Of a stretch of DNA of 64,000 nucleotides, positions 9,187-20,354 are shown piece by piece (the stretch's first letter is position 1; each line of letters begins with the position of its first letter). A program made the position numbers and the translations under genes. The notes under the pieces were generated by a model. The model saw only the letters and a program-made list of their open reading frames with translations, ran no database searches and was not told the origin of the DNA. Source of the DNA: Aminobacter carboxidus (lineage in GTDB: Bacteria > Pseudomonadota > Alphaproteobacteria > Rhizobiales > Rhizobiaceae); NCBI RefSeq assembly GCF_014863355.1, contig NZ_JACZEP010000003.1:310001-374000 (forward strand), written 5' to 3'.

Positions 9187-10034
9187 GTGCCGTCACCCAA
9201 ACGCCGGCGCTTTCCCACGCCAATCTTCGGCCCGGCCGCATTCTCACCTGGACGCTGCTGTTCATCGGCGGCCTGATCATGGTGACGCCGCTGGCCTTTA
9301 TGTTCTCGACGTCGTTCAAGACGGCGGGCCAGGTCTATGACCTCAAGCTCATTCCGGCAGCGCCGACGCTTGCCAACTACATCGCCATCCTGGCCGACGG
9401 GCGCTTCATGCGCTGGTTCTTCAATTCGATGTTCGTGGCGGTCATGGTGACGCTGTCGAACGTCTTCTTCGACAGCCTCGTCGGCTACACGCTGGCCAAG
9501 TTCGAATTCCGCGGCCGTTATTTCATCTTCCTCGCTATCTTGTCGACGCTGATGATCCCGACCGAGATGCTGGTCATCCCGTGGTATCTGATGTCGGCCA
9601 ATCTCGGCTGGCTGGACAGCTACTGGGGCATCATGTTCCCCGGCATGATGACGGCCTTCGGCACCTTCCTGATGAAGCAGTTCTTCGAAGGCGTGCCCAA
9701 CGACTTCCTCGAGGCAGCCCGTGTCGATGGCCTGAACGAGTTCCAGATCTTCTGGAGAGTGGCGATGCCGCTGGTGACGCCGGCACTGTCTGCGCTCGCC
9801 ATCTTCACCTTCCTCGGCAACTGGACGGCGTTCTTCTGGCCGCTGATCGTGACCACCAGCAAGGAGCTCTACACCTTGCCGGTCGGCCTATCGAGCTTCG
9901 CGGTCGAACAGTCCATCCAGTGGGAAATGATCATGACCGGTGCGGCGATCGCCACGCTGCCGACGCTGATCGTCTTCCTCGTGCTCCAGCGCTACATCGT
10001 CCGCGGCGTCATGCTTGCCGGGCTCAAGGGATAA
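9183..10034 (+). CDS. Sugar ABC transporter permease (MalG/UgpE type)
   Basis: 283 residues with six membrane segments and the EAA loop LEAARVDGLNEFQIFWRVAM. It is the second channel subunit of the CUT1-type importer. It begins in the ATGA overlap with the first permease and ends three bases before the ArgH-like gene, so it sits in the middle of a tightly packed operon. Length and topology are normal for MalG-type permeases. Confidence 0.92.
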   Translation: MSAVTQTPALSHANLRPGRILTWTLLFIGGLIMVTPLAFMFSTSFKTAGQVYDLKLIPAAPTLANYIAILADGRFMRWFFNSMFVAVMVTLSNVFFDSLVGYTLAKFEFRGRYFIFLAILSTLMIPTEMLVIPWYLMSANLGWLDSYWGIMFPGMMTAFGTFLMKQFFEGVPNDFLEAARVDGLNEFQIFWRVAMPLVTPALSALAIFTFLGNWTAFFWPLIVTTSKELYTLPVGLSSFAVEQSIQWEMIMTGAAIATLPTLIVFLVLQRYIVRGVMLAGLKG

Positions 10035-10037
10035 GAC

Positions 10038-11551
10038 ATGTCTGAACTGAACCCCAGGCTCGCCGACAAGAGCGTGTTCCCCGATCCCGTCTACAAGGAG
10101 ACGGTGCTTCGGCCGCTGTTCGACGGCGCCAAGACCCACCATGTCGACGGCTTCCGCGCCATCGACCGGGCGCATCTGGTGATGCTGACCGAGACCGGCA
10201 TTCTCGACGCCACGCAGGCGTCGGCGATCGCCGGTGCTCTCGAAGCCATCGACCGCGAAGTTGATCCGGAGAAGCTGGTCTACACCGGCGAGGTCGAGGA
10301 CTTCTTCTTTCTCATCGAAAAGGAACTGAAGGCCCGCCTCGGGCCTGACGTCGCCGGACGCCTGCACACGTCACGCTCGCGCAACGACATCGACCACACG
10401 TTGTTCAAGCTTGGGCTGAAGCAGCGCATCGATGCGCTGATGTTGAAGGCGCGGCACCTGCTGGGCGCGATGATCGATGCTGCCGAGCGGGAAAAGGCGA
10501 CGTTGATCGTTGCCTATACCCACGGCCAGCCGGCGCAGCCCTCGACCTTCGGGCACTACCTGTCGGCTGCCATCGAAGTGCTGATCCGCGACATCGATCG
10601 TTTCGAAGAGGCGCGCAAGATCGTCGATCTGTCGCCGATGGGTGCCGCCGCCATCACCACCTCGGGCTTCCCCATCGACCGCCAGCGCGTCGCCGATCTG
10701 CTCGGCTTTGCCGCGCCCTTGCGCAATTCCTACAGCTGCATCGCGGCGTCCGATTACATCACCTCGACCTACTCGGCGATCGAACTGATGTTCCTGCATC
10801 TCGGCCGGCTGATCCAGGACTTCCAGTTCTGGACGAGCTTCGAGGTCGGTCAGGTCTATGTGCCAAACGCCTTCGTGCAGATCTCGTCGATCATGCCGCA
10901 GAAGCGCAATCCGGTGCCGATCGAGCATATGCGCCTTTTGGCCAGCCAGACGATGGGCCGCGCCCGCACGGTGCTCGGCGTCATCCACAACACGCCGTTC
11001 ACCGACATGAACGACAGCGAGGGCGAAACCCAGTCGATGGGCTACGAGGCGTTTACCGCTGCCTCCCGCGTGCTCGACCTGTTGGCTGCCTTCGTCGGCG
11101 CGATCCGCATCGATCCGGAGCGTGTGGCTGAAAACATCCGCCGCTCCTGCATCACCATCACCGAACTTGCCGACTCGCTGGTTCGCATCGAGGGCCTGTC
11201 CTTCCGCGAGGCGCATGAGATCGCAGCGACCGTCGCCAAGGAAGTGGTCGCGGCCGGCGGCGGGCTCGCCACGGACGGCTACGCCCCATTCCTCGATGCC
11301 TTCCGGCATTCGACCGGACGCGAACCGAGCTTTGGCCGCGACAAGTTCGAAGAGATCGTGTCGCCTGAGCATTTCGTTGCTGTGCGCGACCGCTTCGGCG
11401 GCCCGGCGCCGGCGCCGATGGCCGAGGCGATTGGTGTCTACAGGAAGAAGGCAGCGGCGCTGGATGCCGTTGCGCAGGAGCATGCCGGGCATGAGGCGAA
11501 AGCCGCAAAAGAACTCGGTGAGAAATTCAAGGCATTGGCAGGGGCGCTCTG

Positions 11552-11552
<1 letters not shown>
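10038..11552 (+). CDS. Argininosuccinate lyase-like enzyme (fumarase/aspartase superfamily)
   Basis: 504 residues; the family signature appears as SSIMPQKRNP near residue 284, with THGQPAQP and RLHTSRSRNDIDHTL further upstream, so the catalytic core of the argininosuccinate/adenylosuccinate lyase superfamily is present. These enzymes split a C-N bond and release fumarate. True ArgH usually reads GRSRNDQVATD and THLQRAQP where this protein has SRSRNDIDHTLFK and THGQPAQP, so the amine part of the substrate may not be arginine. It lies between permease and ATPase genes of a sugar-type importer, with overlapping ends, which is not a place for arginine biosynthesis. A role in cleaving an imported N-succinyl or aspartyl conjugate is an inference; aminopolycarboxylate (EDDS-type) lyases are a known precedent in this superfamily. 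Confidence 0.85.
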
Positions 11553-12585
<1,033 letters not shown>

Positions 12586-12589
<4 letters not shown>

Positions 12590-13500
12590 CATCGGGAAAT
12601 GCCAAGCGTCCGGCGGTGCTCAGCATCGGGCGGATTTACTGTGACCTGATCTTCACCGGCCTGGCATCGCTGCCTGAGCCGGGGCGTGAGGTGTTTGCGC
12701 AAGACATGAAGATGGCCGCCGGCGGCGGGGCGTTCATCGCGGCCGCCCACATGGCCCATGCCGGACGTCAGGTCGCTCTGGTGGCGCGCCTAGGCACGGA
12801 CTCGCTGTCGACAGGGATCGAGGCCGAACTCGGCGCCAGCGATGTCGACCTGCGCTTCGTCGAGCATTCGCCTGGTGCGGGGCCGCAGGTCACTGTCGCC
12901 TCGGTGATCGGCAACGACCGTGCCTTCCTGTCGCGCCGCGCCGGAACTGCGCTTCCGGCGACCCTCGATGCCGCGCTCGACTGGACCGATGCCGGCCATC
13001 TGCACATCGCCGAATATGCCACGCTACACGAGATCCCCGATCTGGTAAGCCGCGCCAAGGCCAAGGGCCTGACCGTCTCGCTCGATCCGAGCTGGGACGA
13101 GACGCTGATCTACGAAGCCGAACTGCTCGATCGCTGTGCCGGCGTCGACATCTTCCTGCCCAACATGGAAGAGGCGACCGCGATCACCCGCGAGAACGAT
13201 CCGATCGCGGCGATCGAAGTTCTGTCCAGGGACTTCCCTGTCGTTGCCCTGAAAGCGGGCGGCGAGGGCGCATGGCTGAAGGCCGCTGGCCAGCTTTTGC
13301 ACCGGCAGGCGGAAGAAGTTCCGGTCATCGACACCACGGGCGCGGGCGACGCTTTCAACGCCGGCTTCATCGATGCCTGGCTGTCCGGTCAATCCGAGGA
13401 CGCCTGCCTTGCCGCTGGCATCACCTATGGCAGCCTTGCCGTCCAAGCGGCAGGGGGCTCGGCGATCCTGCGCCAGCCACTGCGCCGGGCCGCAGGGTGA
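12586..13500 (+). CDS. PfkB-family carbohydrate kinase
   Basis: 304 residues. The C-terminal signature DTTGAGDAFNAGFIDAWL contains the catalytic aspartate and the anion hole; the N-terminal region has the substrate loop GGGAFIAAAHMAHAGRQVAL. The family phosphorylates sugars such as fructose, ribose, tagatose-6-phosphate, 2-keto-3-deoxygluconate and Amadori fructosamines. As the last gene of the ABC operon it probably traps the imported sugar, or the sugar freed after the lyase or deacetylase has acted. The exact substrate cannot be read from sequence. Confidence 0.9.
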
Positions 13501-13513
13501 CGACGCCAAATCG

Positions 13514-13539
13514 CCGTAGCGAGGAACAACTCGCTACGG
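13514..13539. terminator. Hairpin between convergent operons
   Basis: Perfect 10-bp stem CCGTAGCGAG (13514-13523) and CTCGCTACGG (13530-13539) with loop GAACAA. It separates the sugar operon (ends 13500, plus) from the aminobenzoyl-CoA operon (ends 13534, minus) and overlaps the thiolase stop codon. It may act on both transcripts. Confidence 0.55.
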
Positions 13540-14736
13540 TCGGCTGATCAGCAGCGAAATACCCTGGCCGACGCCGATGCACATGGTGGCGAGCGCGCGT
13601 GTTGCGCCGCGCAGGTCGAGTTCCAACGCCGCTGTGAGCGCAAGACGTGCACCCGACATGCCGAGCGGGTGGCCGAGGGCGATCGCGCCGCCATTCGGAT
13701 TGACGTGGGCCGCATCGTCATGGAGGCCAAACGCTCGCATGCATGCCAGCGACTGCGCGGCAAAGGCTTCGTTGAGCTCGACAATGTCGATGTCGGTGAT
13801 GACAAGGCCAGCGCGTTCCAGGAGCTTTTGTGTCGAGGCGATCGGGCCGATGCCCATGATGCGGGGGGCTACGCCTGCGGTCGCCATGCCATCGACCTTG
13901 ACGAGCGGCTTGAGGCCGTAGCGTTCAACCGCGCGAGCGGACGCGACGATCACGGCCGCGGCCCCGTCATTGACACCAGACGCGTTGCCGGCGGTCACCG
14001 TGCCGCCATCTCTGAACGGTGCCGAAAGGCCCGCAAGCTTTTCGATCGTCGTTTCGCGCGGATGCTCGTCGTGTTCGACGACAGTCGCTTCGCCCTTGCG
14101 GCCCTTGATCGTGACAGGCGCGATTTCGCGGGCAAAACGGCCGCTTTTCTGCGCGGCGGCGGCACGAGCCTGGCTGCGTAGGGCGAAATGGTCCTGATCC
14201 TCGCGTGAAATGGAAAACTCGGCGGCAACGTTCTCGGCCGTCTCAGGCATGGAATCAATGCCGTATTGCTTTTCCATCAACGGATTGACGAAACGCCAGC
14301 CGATGGTGGTGTCGAAGATCTCGGCGCTGCGCTGGAACGCGCTTGAAGCCTTGGGCATGACGAAGGGCGCACGCGACATGCTTTCGACGCCGCCGGCAAT
14401 GATGATGTCAGCTTCTTCAAGCTTGATGGCGCGGGCGGCATAACCAACCGCGTCGAGGCCGGAACCGCAGAGGCGGTTGATAGTCGTTCCGGGCACCGAT
14501 ACCGGCAGGCCCGCAAGCAGGGCAGCCATGCGGGCGACATTACGGTTGTCTTCGCCGGCCTGGTTGGCGCAGCCGAGCACGACCTCATCGATCTGGTCGG
14601 CGGGGATGCCAGGATGCCGCGCAAGCGCTTCGCGAATGGCGTGTGCCGCGAGATCGTCAGGACGCACAGAGGCGAGCGCGCCGCCATAACGGCCGATCGG
14701 AGTGCGGACGCCACCTACGATGTATGCTTCGGTCAT
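13534..14736 (-). CDS. Acetyl-CoA acyltransferase (thiolase), beta-ketoadipyl-CoA thiolase-like
   Basis: 400 residues, normal for a degradative thiolase. The nucleophilic cysteine is C90 in [10 protein letters not shown]; the histidine is in [17 protein letters not shown] and the second cysteine in [10 protein letters not shown] near residue 386. It resembles PcaF/PaaJ-type thiolases, which cleave beta-ketoadipyl-CoA or related 3-oxo-acyl-CoA into acetyl-CoA and a shorter CoA ester. As last gene of the anthranilate operon it probably does the final cleavage of the opened ring. The start overlaps the preceding gene's stop (ATGA). Confidence 0.92.
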   Translation of the reverse strand: MTEAYIVGGVRTPIGRYGGALASVRPDDLAAHAIREALARHPGIPADQIDEVVLGCANQAGEDNRNVARMAALLAGLPVSVPGTTINRLCGSGLDAVGYAARAIKLEEADIIIAGGVESMSRAPFVMPKASSAFQRSAEIFDTTIGWRFVNPLMEKQYGIDSMPETAENVAAEFSISREDQDHFALRSQARAAAAQKSGRFAREIAPVTIKGRKGEATVVEHDEHPRETTIEKLAGLSAPFRDGGTVTAGNASGVNDGAAAVIVASARAVERYGLKPLVKVDGMATAGVAPRIMGIGPIASTQKLLERAGLVITDIDIVELNEAFAAQSLACMRAFGLHDDAAHVNPNGGAIALGHPLGMSGARLALTAALELDLRGATRALATMCIGVGQGISLLISRP

Positions 14737-16712
14737 GGTGTCATGTCCTTGTGCGTTTCGGCGGCAAACATCGGCCCGCCCTTGTGCGCCGGAAAGCCGT
14801 AGCCATTGATCATCACCAGATCGATGTCGCTCGATCGCGCGGCGATGCCCTCAGTGAGCAAGGCAGTGCCTTCGTCGGCCATGGCGCGCAGCAGCCGGTT
14901 GACGATCTCGCCGGGCGTAAAGCTGCGGGGCGACATGTCCTTGGCCGCGCGTGCGGCCACAATCAACGCGGCGACTTCGGGATCGACGGACTTTTCACCC
15001 GACGAATAGTCATACCAGCCCTTGCCTGTTTTGCGGCCGAAACGGCCGGCCTCGCAAAGCTGGTCGGCGATCTCGACATAGCGCGCCTTGGGATCGCGCG
15101 TCGCCGCCTGGCGCTTGCGCCGAGCCCAGGCGATCTCGAGCCCGGCCATGTCGTAGACAGTGAAGATGCCCATCGGGAAACCGTAGGCTTCGAGTGCCGC
15201 GTCGATCTCTTCGGGTGCTGCACCGTCCTCGACCATGAACTCCGCTTCACGGCGATAGGCCGAGAAGATGCGATTGCCGATGAAACCTTCCGTGACACCG
15301 CAGACAACCGGCAGCTTGCCGAGTTTCCTGGCGAAAGCCAGCGCGGAGGCCAGCACGTCGGGCGCGGTTGCCTTGCAGTCGACAACCTCGACGAGGCGCA
15401 TGATGTTGGCCGGCGAGAAGAAATGCAGGCCGACCACGCGCTCAGGGTGAGCGGTCGCCGCAGCGATTTCGTCGGGGTTCAGGTAGCTGGTGTTGGTGGC
15501 GAGGATCGCGTCCGGCCTGACGATGCCGTCGAGCCGCTGGAACAGCGCGGTCTTGACGGTGAGATCGTCGAAAACAGCTTCGATGACGAGGTCTGCTGTA
15601 GCGAGTTCGCCGATGTTCGCAGTCACCGCCAGCCGCGCAAGGCATTCTTCGCGAACTGTCGTCGCAAGGCGCCCCGACTGCACCGACTTGTCGAGAATGC
15701 CTGCGATGCGTTCGCGCCCCTTGGTGGCCGCATCCTCTGTCTGCTCGACGCCGATGACGCGGTAGCCAGCTGTCAACGCTGCCACCGCGATGCCGGCGCC
15801 CATCAGGCCGGTTCCGACAATTCCTGCTGTCTCGATCTTGCGTGGGGCGACACTGTTGAGCTTGTCGACCTTGCCGGCCTGTCGCTCGGCGAAGAAGACA
15901 TGGCGAAGCGCTGCCGCCTCACGTGAATCGCGCAAGCGCAGGAAGGTGGCGCGCTCATCGGTAAGACCGTCCTGGAAGGTCGCCTCTGAGGCCAGCCGGA
16001 CGAGGCGAACAGCTTCCGCGGGCGCCGATTGGCCCCGCGATCTGGACAGGATCTTTTTCGATGCGGCGTCGACGGCTGCGGGCTCGGCGACGTGGACGTC
16101 GAGCAATCCGGTGCGCCTTTGCGGCTGGCCGGCAAGCTGATGGACGAGGCCGAGGGCGGCAGCCAGGTGATCGGCTGCAATGCCGTCAACGAGGCCGAGC
16201 TTGAGCGCTTCGTCCGGTTTGATCGTGCGGCCGCTACCGATCAGCTCGATGGCGGCGACGGTGCCGACGAGGCGCGGCAGGCGCTGCGTGCCGCCGGCGC
16301 CCGGCACGATGCCAAGCTTGACCTCCGGCATTGCGAAGCTTGCCGCCTCGCCGGCGATGCGGCCGTGGCAGGCGAGGGTGATCTCGCAACCGCCGCCAAG
16401 AGCTGCGCCGTTGACAGCTGCAACCACCGGCTTGCCGCAGTTTTCGAGGCGCTGCATGACCTCGGGCAGCGTCGGCTCGACCGGTGGCTTGCCGAACTCC
16501 CTGATGTCGGCGCCGCCGACAAAGGTGCGGCCGGCGCCGGTGATGACGACGCCGATGACAGTGCCAACGGCTGACGCATGGTCGAGTGCCTTGACCAGCC
16601 CCTGCCGGACATGCGCCGAGGTGGCATTGACGGGTGCATTGTCGATAGTGACGACGAGCACGCCGTCACGGATGCTGCCCGAAACGCTCTCCGAAAACCG
16701 CGTCGCGCTCAT
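14733..16712 (-). CDS. Enoyl-CoA hydratase / 3-hydroxyacyl-CoA dehydrogenase fusion (FadJ/FadB-like)
   Basis: 659 residues. The N-terminal ~190 form a crotonase domain ([14 protein letters not shown] and [12 protein letters not shown] build the oxyanion hole; [20 protein letters not shown] holds a catalytic glutamate). From about residue 285 there is an NAD-binding dehydrogenase ([20 protein letters not shown]) with [15 protein letters not shown] and the C-terminal 3HCDH domains. It hydrates an enoyl-CoA and oxidises the 3-hydroxyacyl-CoA. The frame is open upstream, but the start was placed at 16712 because the protein from there begins [20 protein letters not shown] like its family and the upstream part overlaps RidA. 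Position in the operon fits beta-oxidation of the ring-cleavage product. Confidence 0.92.
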   Translation of the reverse strand: MSATRFSESVSGSIRDGVLVVTIDNAPVNATSAHVRQGLVKALDHASAVGTVIGVVITGAGRTFVGGADIREFGKPPVEPTLPEVMQRLENCGKPVVAAVNGAALGGGCEITLACHGRIAGEAASFAMPEVKLGIVPGAGGTQRLPRLVGTVAAIELIGSGRTIKPDEALKLGLVDGIAADHLAAALGLVHQLAGQPQRRTGLLDVHVAEPAAVDAASKKILSRSRGQSAPAEAVRLVRLASEATFQDGLTDERATFLRLRDSREAAALRHVFFAERQAGKVDKLNSVAPRKIETAGIVGTGLMGAGIAVAALTAGYRVIGVEQTEDAATKGRERIAGILDKSVQSGRLATTVREECLARLAVTANIGELATADLVIEAVFDDLTVKTALFQRLDGIVRPDAILATNTSYLNPDEIAAATAHPERVVGLHFFSPANIMRLVEVVDCKATAPDVLASALAFARKLGKLPVVCGVTEGFIGNRIFSAYRREAEFMVEDGAAPEEIDAALEAYGFPMGIFTVYDMAGLEIAWARRKRQAATRDPKARYVEIADQLCEAGRFGRKTGKGWYDYSSGEKSVDPEVAALIVAARAAKDMSPRSFTPGEIVNRLLRAMADEGTALLTEGIAARSSDIDLVMINGYGFPAHKGGPMFAAETHKDMTP

Positions 16713-16714
16713 GG

Positions 16715-17110
16715 CTATGCCGGGATGACCGCGGTGGCCTGGATCTCGATCTTGGCGCGGTCCTCGACCAGCGCCACCACCTGCATGGCGGCCATGGCCG
16801 GGAAGTGGCGGCCGATCACGTCGCGATAGGCCTGGCCGAGGCCGCGCAGGTTCTCGGTGTATTCCTTCTTGTCGGTGAAGTACCAGGTCATCGTGGTGAT
16901 GTGGTGCGGCTCGGCGCCGCCGGCCTTCAGCACGGCGACGACGTTTTCCAGCGTCTGGCGCACCTGGCCGACGAAGTCGTCGGTCTCGAACTGGCACTGC
17001 GCGTTCCAGCCGATCTGGCCGCCGACGAAGATGGTGCGGCCGCTGGCGGCGACACCGTTGGCGTAACCGATGGGCTTGGCCCAGCCTTCGGGTTGCAGGA
17101 TCTCATGCAT
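16715..17110 (-). CDS. RidA/YjgF-family enamine/imine deaminase-like protein
   Basis: 131 residues, the usual RidA size. [20 protein letters not shown] is the typical first half, and [15 protein letters not shown] the end with the conserved active-site arginine-containing strand replaced by DRAKIEIQ. RidA proteins hydrolyse reactive enamines and imines to ketones and ammonia. Its place inside the operon for an amino-substituted ring is telling: the product of the aminobenzoyl-CoA monooxygenase/reductase keeps an enamine nitrogen that must leave. The start was set at [10 protein letters not shown]. It overlaps the thioesterase stop by eight bases. Confidence 0.88.
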   Translation of the reverse strand: MHEILQPEGWAKPIGYANGVAASGRTIFVGGQIGWNAQCQFETDDFVGQVRQTLENVVAVLKAGGAEPHHITTMTWYFTDKKEYTENLRGLGQAYRDVIGRHFPAMAAMQVVALVEDRAKIEIQATAVIPA

Positions 17111-17519
17111 CTGACGTCTCCAGGCGGCTTTCGAGTGCGGCGCGGAGGTCGTCCGGCCAGGCAAGCGATTTGTGGGTATCGAGCGAGGTGGCGACCACGC
17201 TGTGGCGTGCGCTCCAGAGCAAGGTGCCGGCTGATGACACCTTGTGCTCTAGGTCGAGCGACGAGCGGCCGACGCGGCGAACGAACAGCTCGAAATCGAG
17301 CGTGTCGCCGTGGAAGCCGGGATGGACGAAGGTGAGGTCGAGCCGCACCGTCGGCGTGCCGATGCGCCGTGTAGCGATCAGCTCTTTCCACGGCACGCCT
17401 GCGTCGCCGAAGAATTCTTCCAGGACACCGACGAGGATGTTCAGGTAGGACGGGAAGTAGGCGATCCCGGACGGATCGCAGTCCCCGAAACGCAGCGGCC
17501 GAGAGGTGCGGAAGGGCAC
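17103..17519 (-). CDS. Acyl-CoA thioesterase (4-hydroxybenzoyl-CoA thioesterase family)
   Basis: 138 residues of hot-dog fold. FGDCDPSGIAYFPSYLNILV carries the family active-site aspartate (the usual motif is D-x-D-xx-G-xx-(Y/F)), as in 4-hydroxybenzoyl-CoA and YbgC-type thioesterases. It starts with GTG behind AGGAGCGCC and overlaps RidA. In the operon it may release CoA from dead-end aromatic CoA esters, or free an intermediate. The natural substrate is not known. Confidence 0.88.
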   Translation of the reverse strand: MPFRTSRPLRFGDCDPSGIAYFPSYLNILVGVLEEFFGDAGVPWKELIATRRIGTPTVRLDLTFVHPGFHGDTLDFELFVRRVGRSSLDLEHKVSSAGTLLWSARHSVVATSLDTHKSLAWPDDLRAALESRLETSDA

Positions 17520-17529
17520 GGCGGCGCTC

Positions 17530-18723
17530 CTACTTCACAGCCTTCATCAGCTCGCGGCCGATGATCAGCTTCTGCACTTCGGTGGCGCCTTCATAGATGC
17601 GCAGGGCGCGGATTTCGCGATAGAGCCGCTCGGTGATCTCGCCGACGCGCACGCCGCGCCCGCCGAACATCTGCAGCGCCTGGTCGATCACCCACTGCGC
17701 ATTCTCGGTCGCTGTCATCTTGGCCATGGCGGCCTCGCGGGTAATCGGCAGCTTCTGCACGTCGCGGCGCCAGGCGGTGCGCACGGTCAGCAGCGATGCC
17801 GCGTCGATGGCAGTTGCCATTTCGCCCAGCGTGCTCTGCGCGGTCGGCAGATCGGACAGCGTCGCGCCAAACATCTTTCGCGACTTGGCGTGGGCCACTG
17901 CCTCGTCGAGCGCGCGGCGGGCGAAGCCAAGTGCTGCGGCTGCCACCGACGGACGGAAGATGTCGAGCGTGCGCATGGCGATCTTGAAGCCTTCGCCGGG
18001 CTCGCCGAGCAAGTGCGATGCCGGGATGCGGCAATTGTCGAAGCGCACGCGTGCGAGCGGATGCGGCGCGATCGTCTCGATGCGCTCGGCGATGGAGAAA
18101 CCGGGCGTATCGGCATAAACGACGAAGGCCGAGATGCCGCGTGTACCGGGCGCTTCGCCGGTGCGGGCAAAGACGGTGTAGACGTCGGCGATGCCGCCGT
18201 TGGAGATAAAGACCTTCTCGCCGTCCAGGATGAAATGGTCGCCGTCGCGGCGCGCGCTGGTGCTCATGGCGGCAACGTCGGAGCCGGCTTCCGGCTCGGT
18301 CAATGCGAAAGCGGAGATCAGTTCGCCCTTGGCGATCTTGGGCAGGATGGCCTGCTTGAGCTCAGCCGAGCCGGACAGGCTGATGGCGCCGGTACCGAGG
18401 CCCTGCATTGCGAAGGCGAAGTCGGCGAGGCCATCGGCATAGGCCAGCGTCTCGCGGATCAGGCACAGTGAGCGGCTGTCGATCTGCTCGGACACACCAC
18501 CAAATTCAGCCGGCACGCAGTTGCGCAGGATGCCAGCCGCGCCAAGTGTCGCGACCAACTTCTTGCAGGCGCCATCGGCATCGGCATGATTGATCTCGCC
18601 CAGCCCGCCCTTTGATATGAAGCCGTCGAGTTCGGCCGCGAGCGCGCGATGGCTGTCGGCGAAGAACGGCCAGTCGAGATGGTCGCGGGCCGGCGCGCGG
18701 GTCGACATGAGATGCGCGGCCAT
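17530..18723 (-). CDS. Acyl-CoA dehydrogenase
   Basis: 397 residues. It shows the FAD/substrate segment [32 protein letters not shown], and the C-terminal [10 protein letters not shown] and [16 protein letters not shown], where the glutamate of IYEG is the usual catalytic base. The family introduces a 2,3 double bond into a CoA ester and passes electrons to ETF. In the aerobic 2-aminobenzoate pathway a dehydrogenase of this kind acts on the reduced alicyclic CoA ester. It lies two genes downstream of the monooxygenase and three bases after the hydratase. Confidence 0.93.
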   Translation of the reverse strand: MAAHLMSTRAPARDHLDWPFFADSHRALAAELDGFISKGGLGEINHADADGACKKLVATLGAAGILRNCVPAEFGGVSEQIDSRSLCLIRETLAYADGLADFAFAMQGLGTGAISLSGSAELKQAILPKIAKGELISAFALTEPEAGSDVAAMSTSARRDGDHFILDGEKVFISNGGIADVYTVFARTGEAPGTRGISAFVVYADTPGFSIAERIETIAPHPLARVRFDNCRIPASHLLGEPGEGFKIAMRTLDIFRPSVAAAALGFARRALDEAVAHAKSRKMFGATLSDLPTAQSTLGEMATAIDAASLLTVRTAWRRDVQKLPITREAAMAKMTATENAQWVIDQALQMFGGRGVRVGEITERLYREIRALRIYEGATEVQKLIIGRELMKAVK

Positions 18724-18726
18724 GGC

Positions 18727-19575
18727 TCAGTTTCCCTTGAATTCGGGCTTGGACTTGGCGGCAAAGGCCTCGAAGGCGCGGCGAAAGTCACCGGTTGCCA
18801 TGCAGATCGCCTGCGCCTGCGCTTCGGATTCGATCAGCTGGTCGATGCCCATCGCCCATTCCTGGTCGAGCATCTTCTTGGTCATGGTGTGGGCGAACCA
18901 GGGTCCGTCGGCGATGTCGCGGGCGAATTTCTGCGCGGCACCCAGCAAAGCGGGGCGTTCATGCAGGGCGTTGTAGAAGCCCCAGGCATGGCCTTCGGCC
19001 GATGTCATGACACGGCCGGTGAACAAAAGCTCGGCGGCGCGGCCCTGGCCGATGATGCGCGGGAGGATGCCGCAAGCGCCCATGTCGGCGCCGGCAAGGC
19101 CGACGCGGTTGAACAGGAAGGCCGTCTTGGCCTCGGGCGTGGCGACGCGATAGTCGGATGACATGGCGAGGATGGCGCCGGCACCGGCGCAGATGCCGTC
19201 GACCGCAGCTATGACCGGTTGCGGGCAAGCGCGGATCTGGCGGACCAGGTCGCCGGTCATGCGGGTGAAGTCGATGAGGTCGGGCATCGACATCTTGGTC
19301 AGCGGCTCGATGATGTCGAAGACGTCGCCGCCGGAGGAGAAGTTGTTCTCGGCGCCACTGAGCACCACGGCGCGCACGTCGCTGGCGCGGCCGAGCGCGC
19401 GAAACAGATCCGTCAACTCCTCGTAGCTTTCGAAGGTCAGCGGGTTCTTCTTCTCGGGACGATTGAGCGTGATGGTCGCGACCTTGCCATCGGCATCGGT
19501 TTCGAACTTGAAGTGTTTCGCCTGATGGCCCTGGAAGGGACGCTTCTTGTCCTGCATCGGGTTGGTCATCGTCAT
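18727..19575 (-). CDS. Enoyl-CoA hydratase/isomerase family protein
   Basis: 282 residues with a single crotonase domain. [20 protein letters not shown] and [20 protein letters not shown] make the CoA-binding oxyanion hole; the second region [20 protein letters not shown] lacks a glutamate at the usual hydratase position and has aspartate instead, so it may be a ring-hydrolase or isomerase rather than a plain hydratase. The N-terminus is extended ([18 protein letters not shown]). ATGA-type overlap with the upstream SDR. Expected role: water addition or ring opening of the alicyclic CoA intermediate. Confidence 0.88.
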   Translation of the reverse strand: MTMTNPMQDKKRPFQGHQAKHFKFETDADGKVATITLNRPEKKNPLTFESYEELTDLFRALGRASDVRAVVLSGAENNFSSGGDVFDIIEPLTKMSMPDLIDFTRMTGDLVRQIRACPQPVIAAVDGICAGAGAILAMSSDYRVATPEAKTAFLFNRVGLAGADMGACGILPRIIGQGRAAELLFTGRVMTSAEGHAWGFYNALHERPALLGAAQKFARDIADGPWFAHTMTKKMLDQEWAMGIDQLIESEAQAQAICMATGDFRRAFEAFAAKSKPEFKGN

Positions 19576-20354
19576 CCTCCCAGAACTTCGCCGCCGGCGA
19601 CCGGGATCGCCTGGCCGGTGATTGCGGTTGCCTTTTCCGAGGCGAGCCAGAGCACGGCGTCGGCCACTTCCTCAGGCGTTACCAGCCGCCCTTGCGGATT
19701 GGCGCGGGCAAGCGTTGCGCGAGCTTCTTCGGCCGAACGGCCGGTCTTGCCGGTGATGTTTTCCACTGCACCATCGAGCAGCGGCGTGTCGGTGAAGCCG
19801 GGGCAAACGGCATTGACGGTCACGTCAGTACGGGCGAGCTCGAGCGCCAGCGCGCGGGTCATGCCGACCACGCCATGCTTGGAGGCGCAGTAGGCGGAGA
19901 CATAGGCATAGCCGGTGAGGCCGGCGGTGCTGGCGACGTTGACGATGCGGCCCCTGCCGGCGCGCCTGATCGAGGCGAGTGCTGCCTGAATGACGAGGAA
20001 CGTGCCGGTGAGATTGATGCTGATCACCCGGTTCCAAGTGACGAGGTCGGTCTTGTCGAACGGTGCCGAAGGCGCTTCGCCGGCGCAATTGACCAGCACG
20101 GCAATTTCGCCTGCCTCGGCAATCGCCTTGACGACGCCTGCCTCAATCGACTGCGCATCGGTGACGTCGAAGCCGTCAAGTACAAAGGCTTCGCCGCCCG
20201 CCTGGGCGATTTCGTCGCGCACAGCCTCGAGCGGCGCGACTCGCCGTCCGCACAGGCTGACGCTGTGACCGTTGGCGGCGAGCACCAATGCGATGGCGCG
20301 GCCAATGCCGCTGCCGGCGCCGGTGACGAGCGCGTGACGCTTGGCTGTGCTCAT
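19572..20354 (-). CDS. SDR-family oxidoreductase
   Basis: 260 residues. The nucleotide site is [14 protein letters not shown]; the active site has serine in [11 protein letters not shown] and tyrosine/lysine in [23 protein letters not shown] closes it. These are features of a classical short-chain dehydrogenase, usually a 3-hydroxyacyl-CoA or alcohol dehydrogenase. It overlaps the monooxygenase stop and the hydratase start, so it is second in the operon. It probably oxidises or reduces the ring oxo/hydroxy group of the aminobenzoyl-CoA product. Confidence 0.9.
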   Translation of the reverse strand: MSTAKRHALVTGAGSGIGRAIALVLAANGHSVSLCGRRVAPLEAVRDEIAQAGGEAFVLDGFDVTDAQSIEAGVVKAIAEAGEIAVLVNCAGEAPSAPFDKTDLVTWNRVISINLTGTFLVIQAALASIRRAGRGRIVNVASTAGLTGYAYVSAYCASKHGVVGMTRALALELARTDVTVNAVCPGFTDTPLLDGAVENITGKTGRSAEEARATLARANPQGRLVTPEEVADAVLWLASEKATAITGQAIPVAGGEVLGG

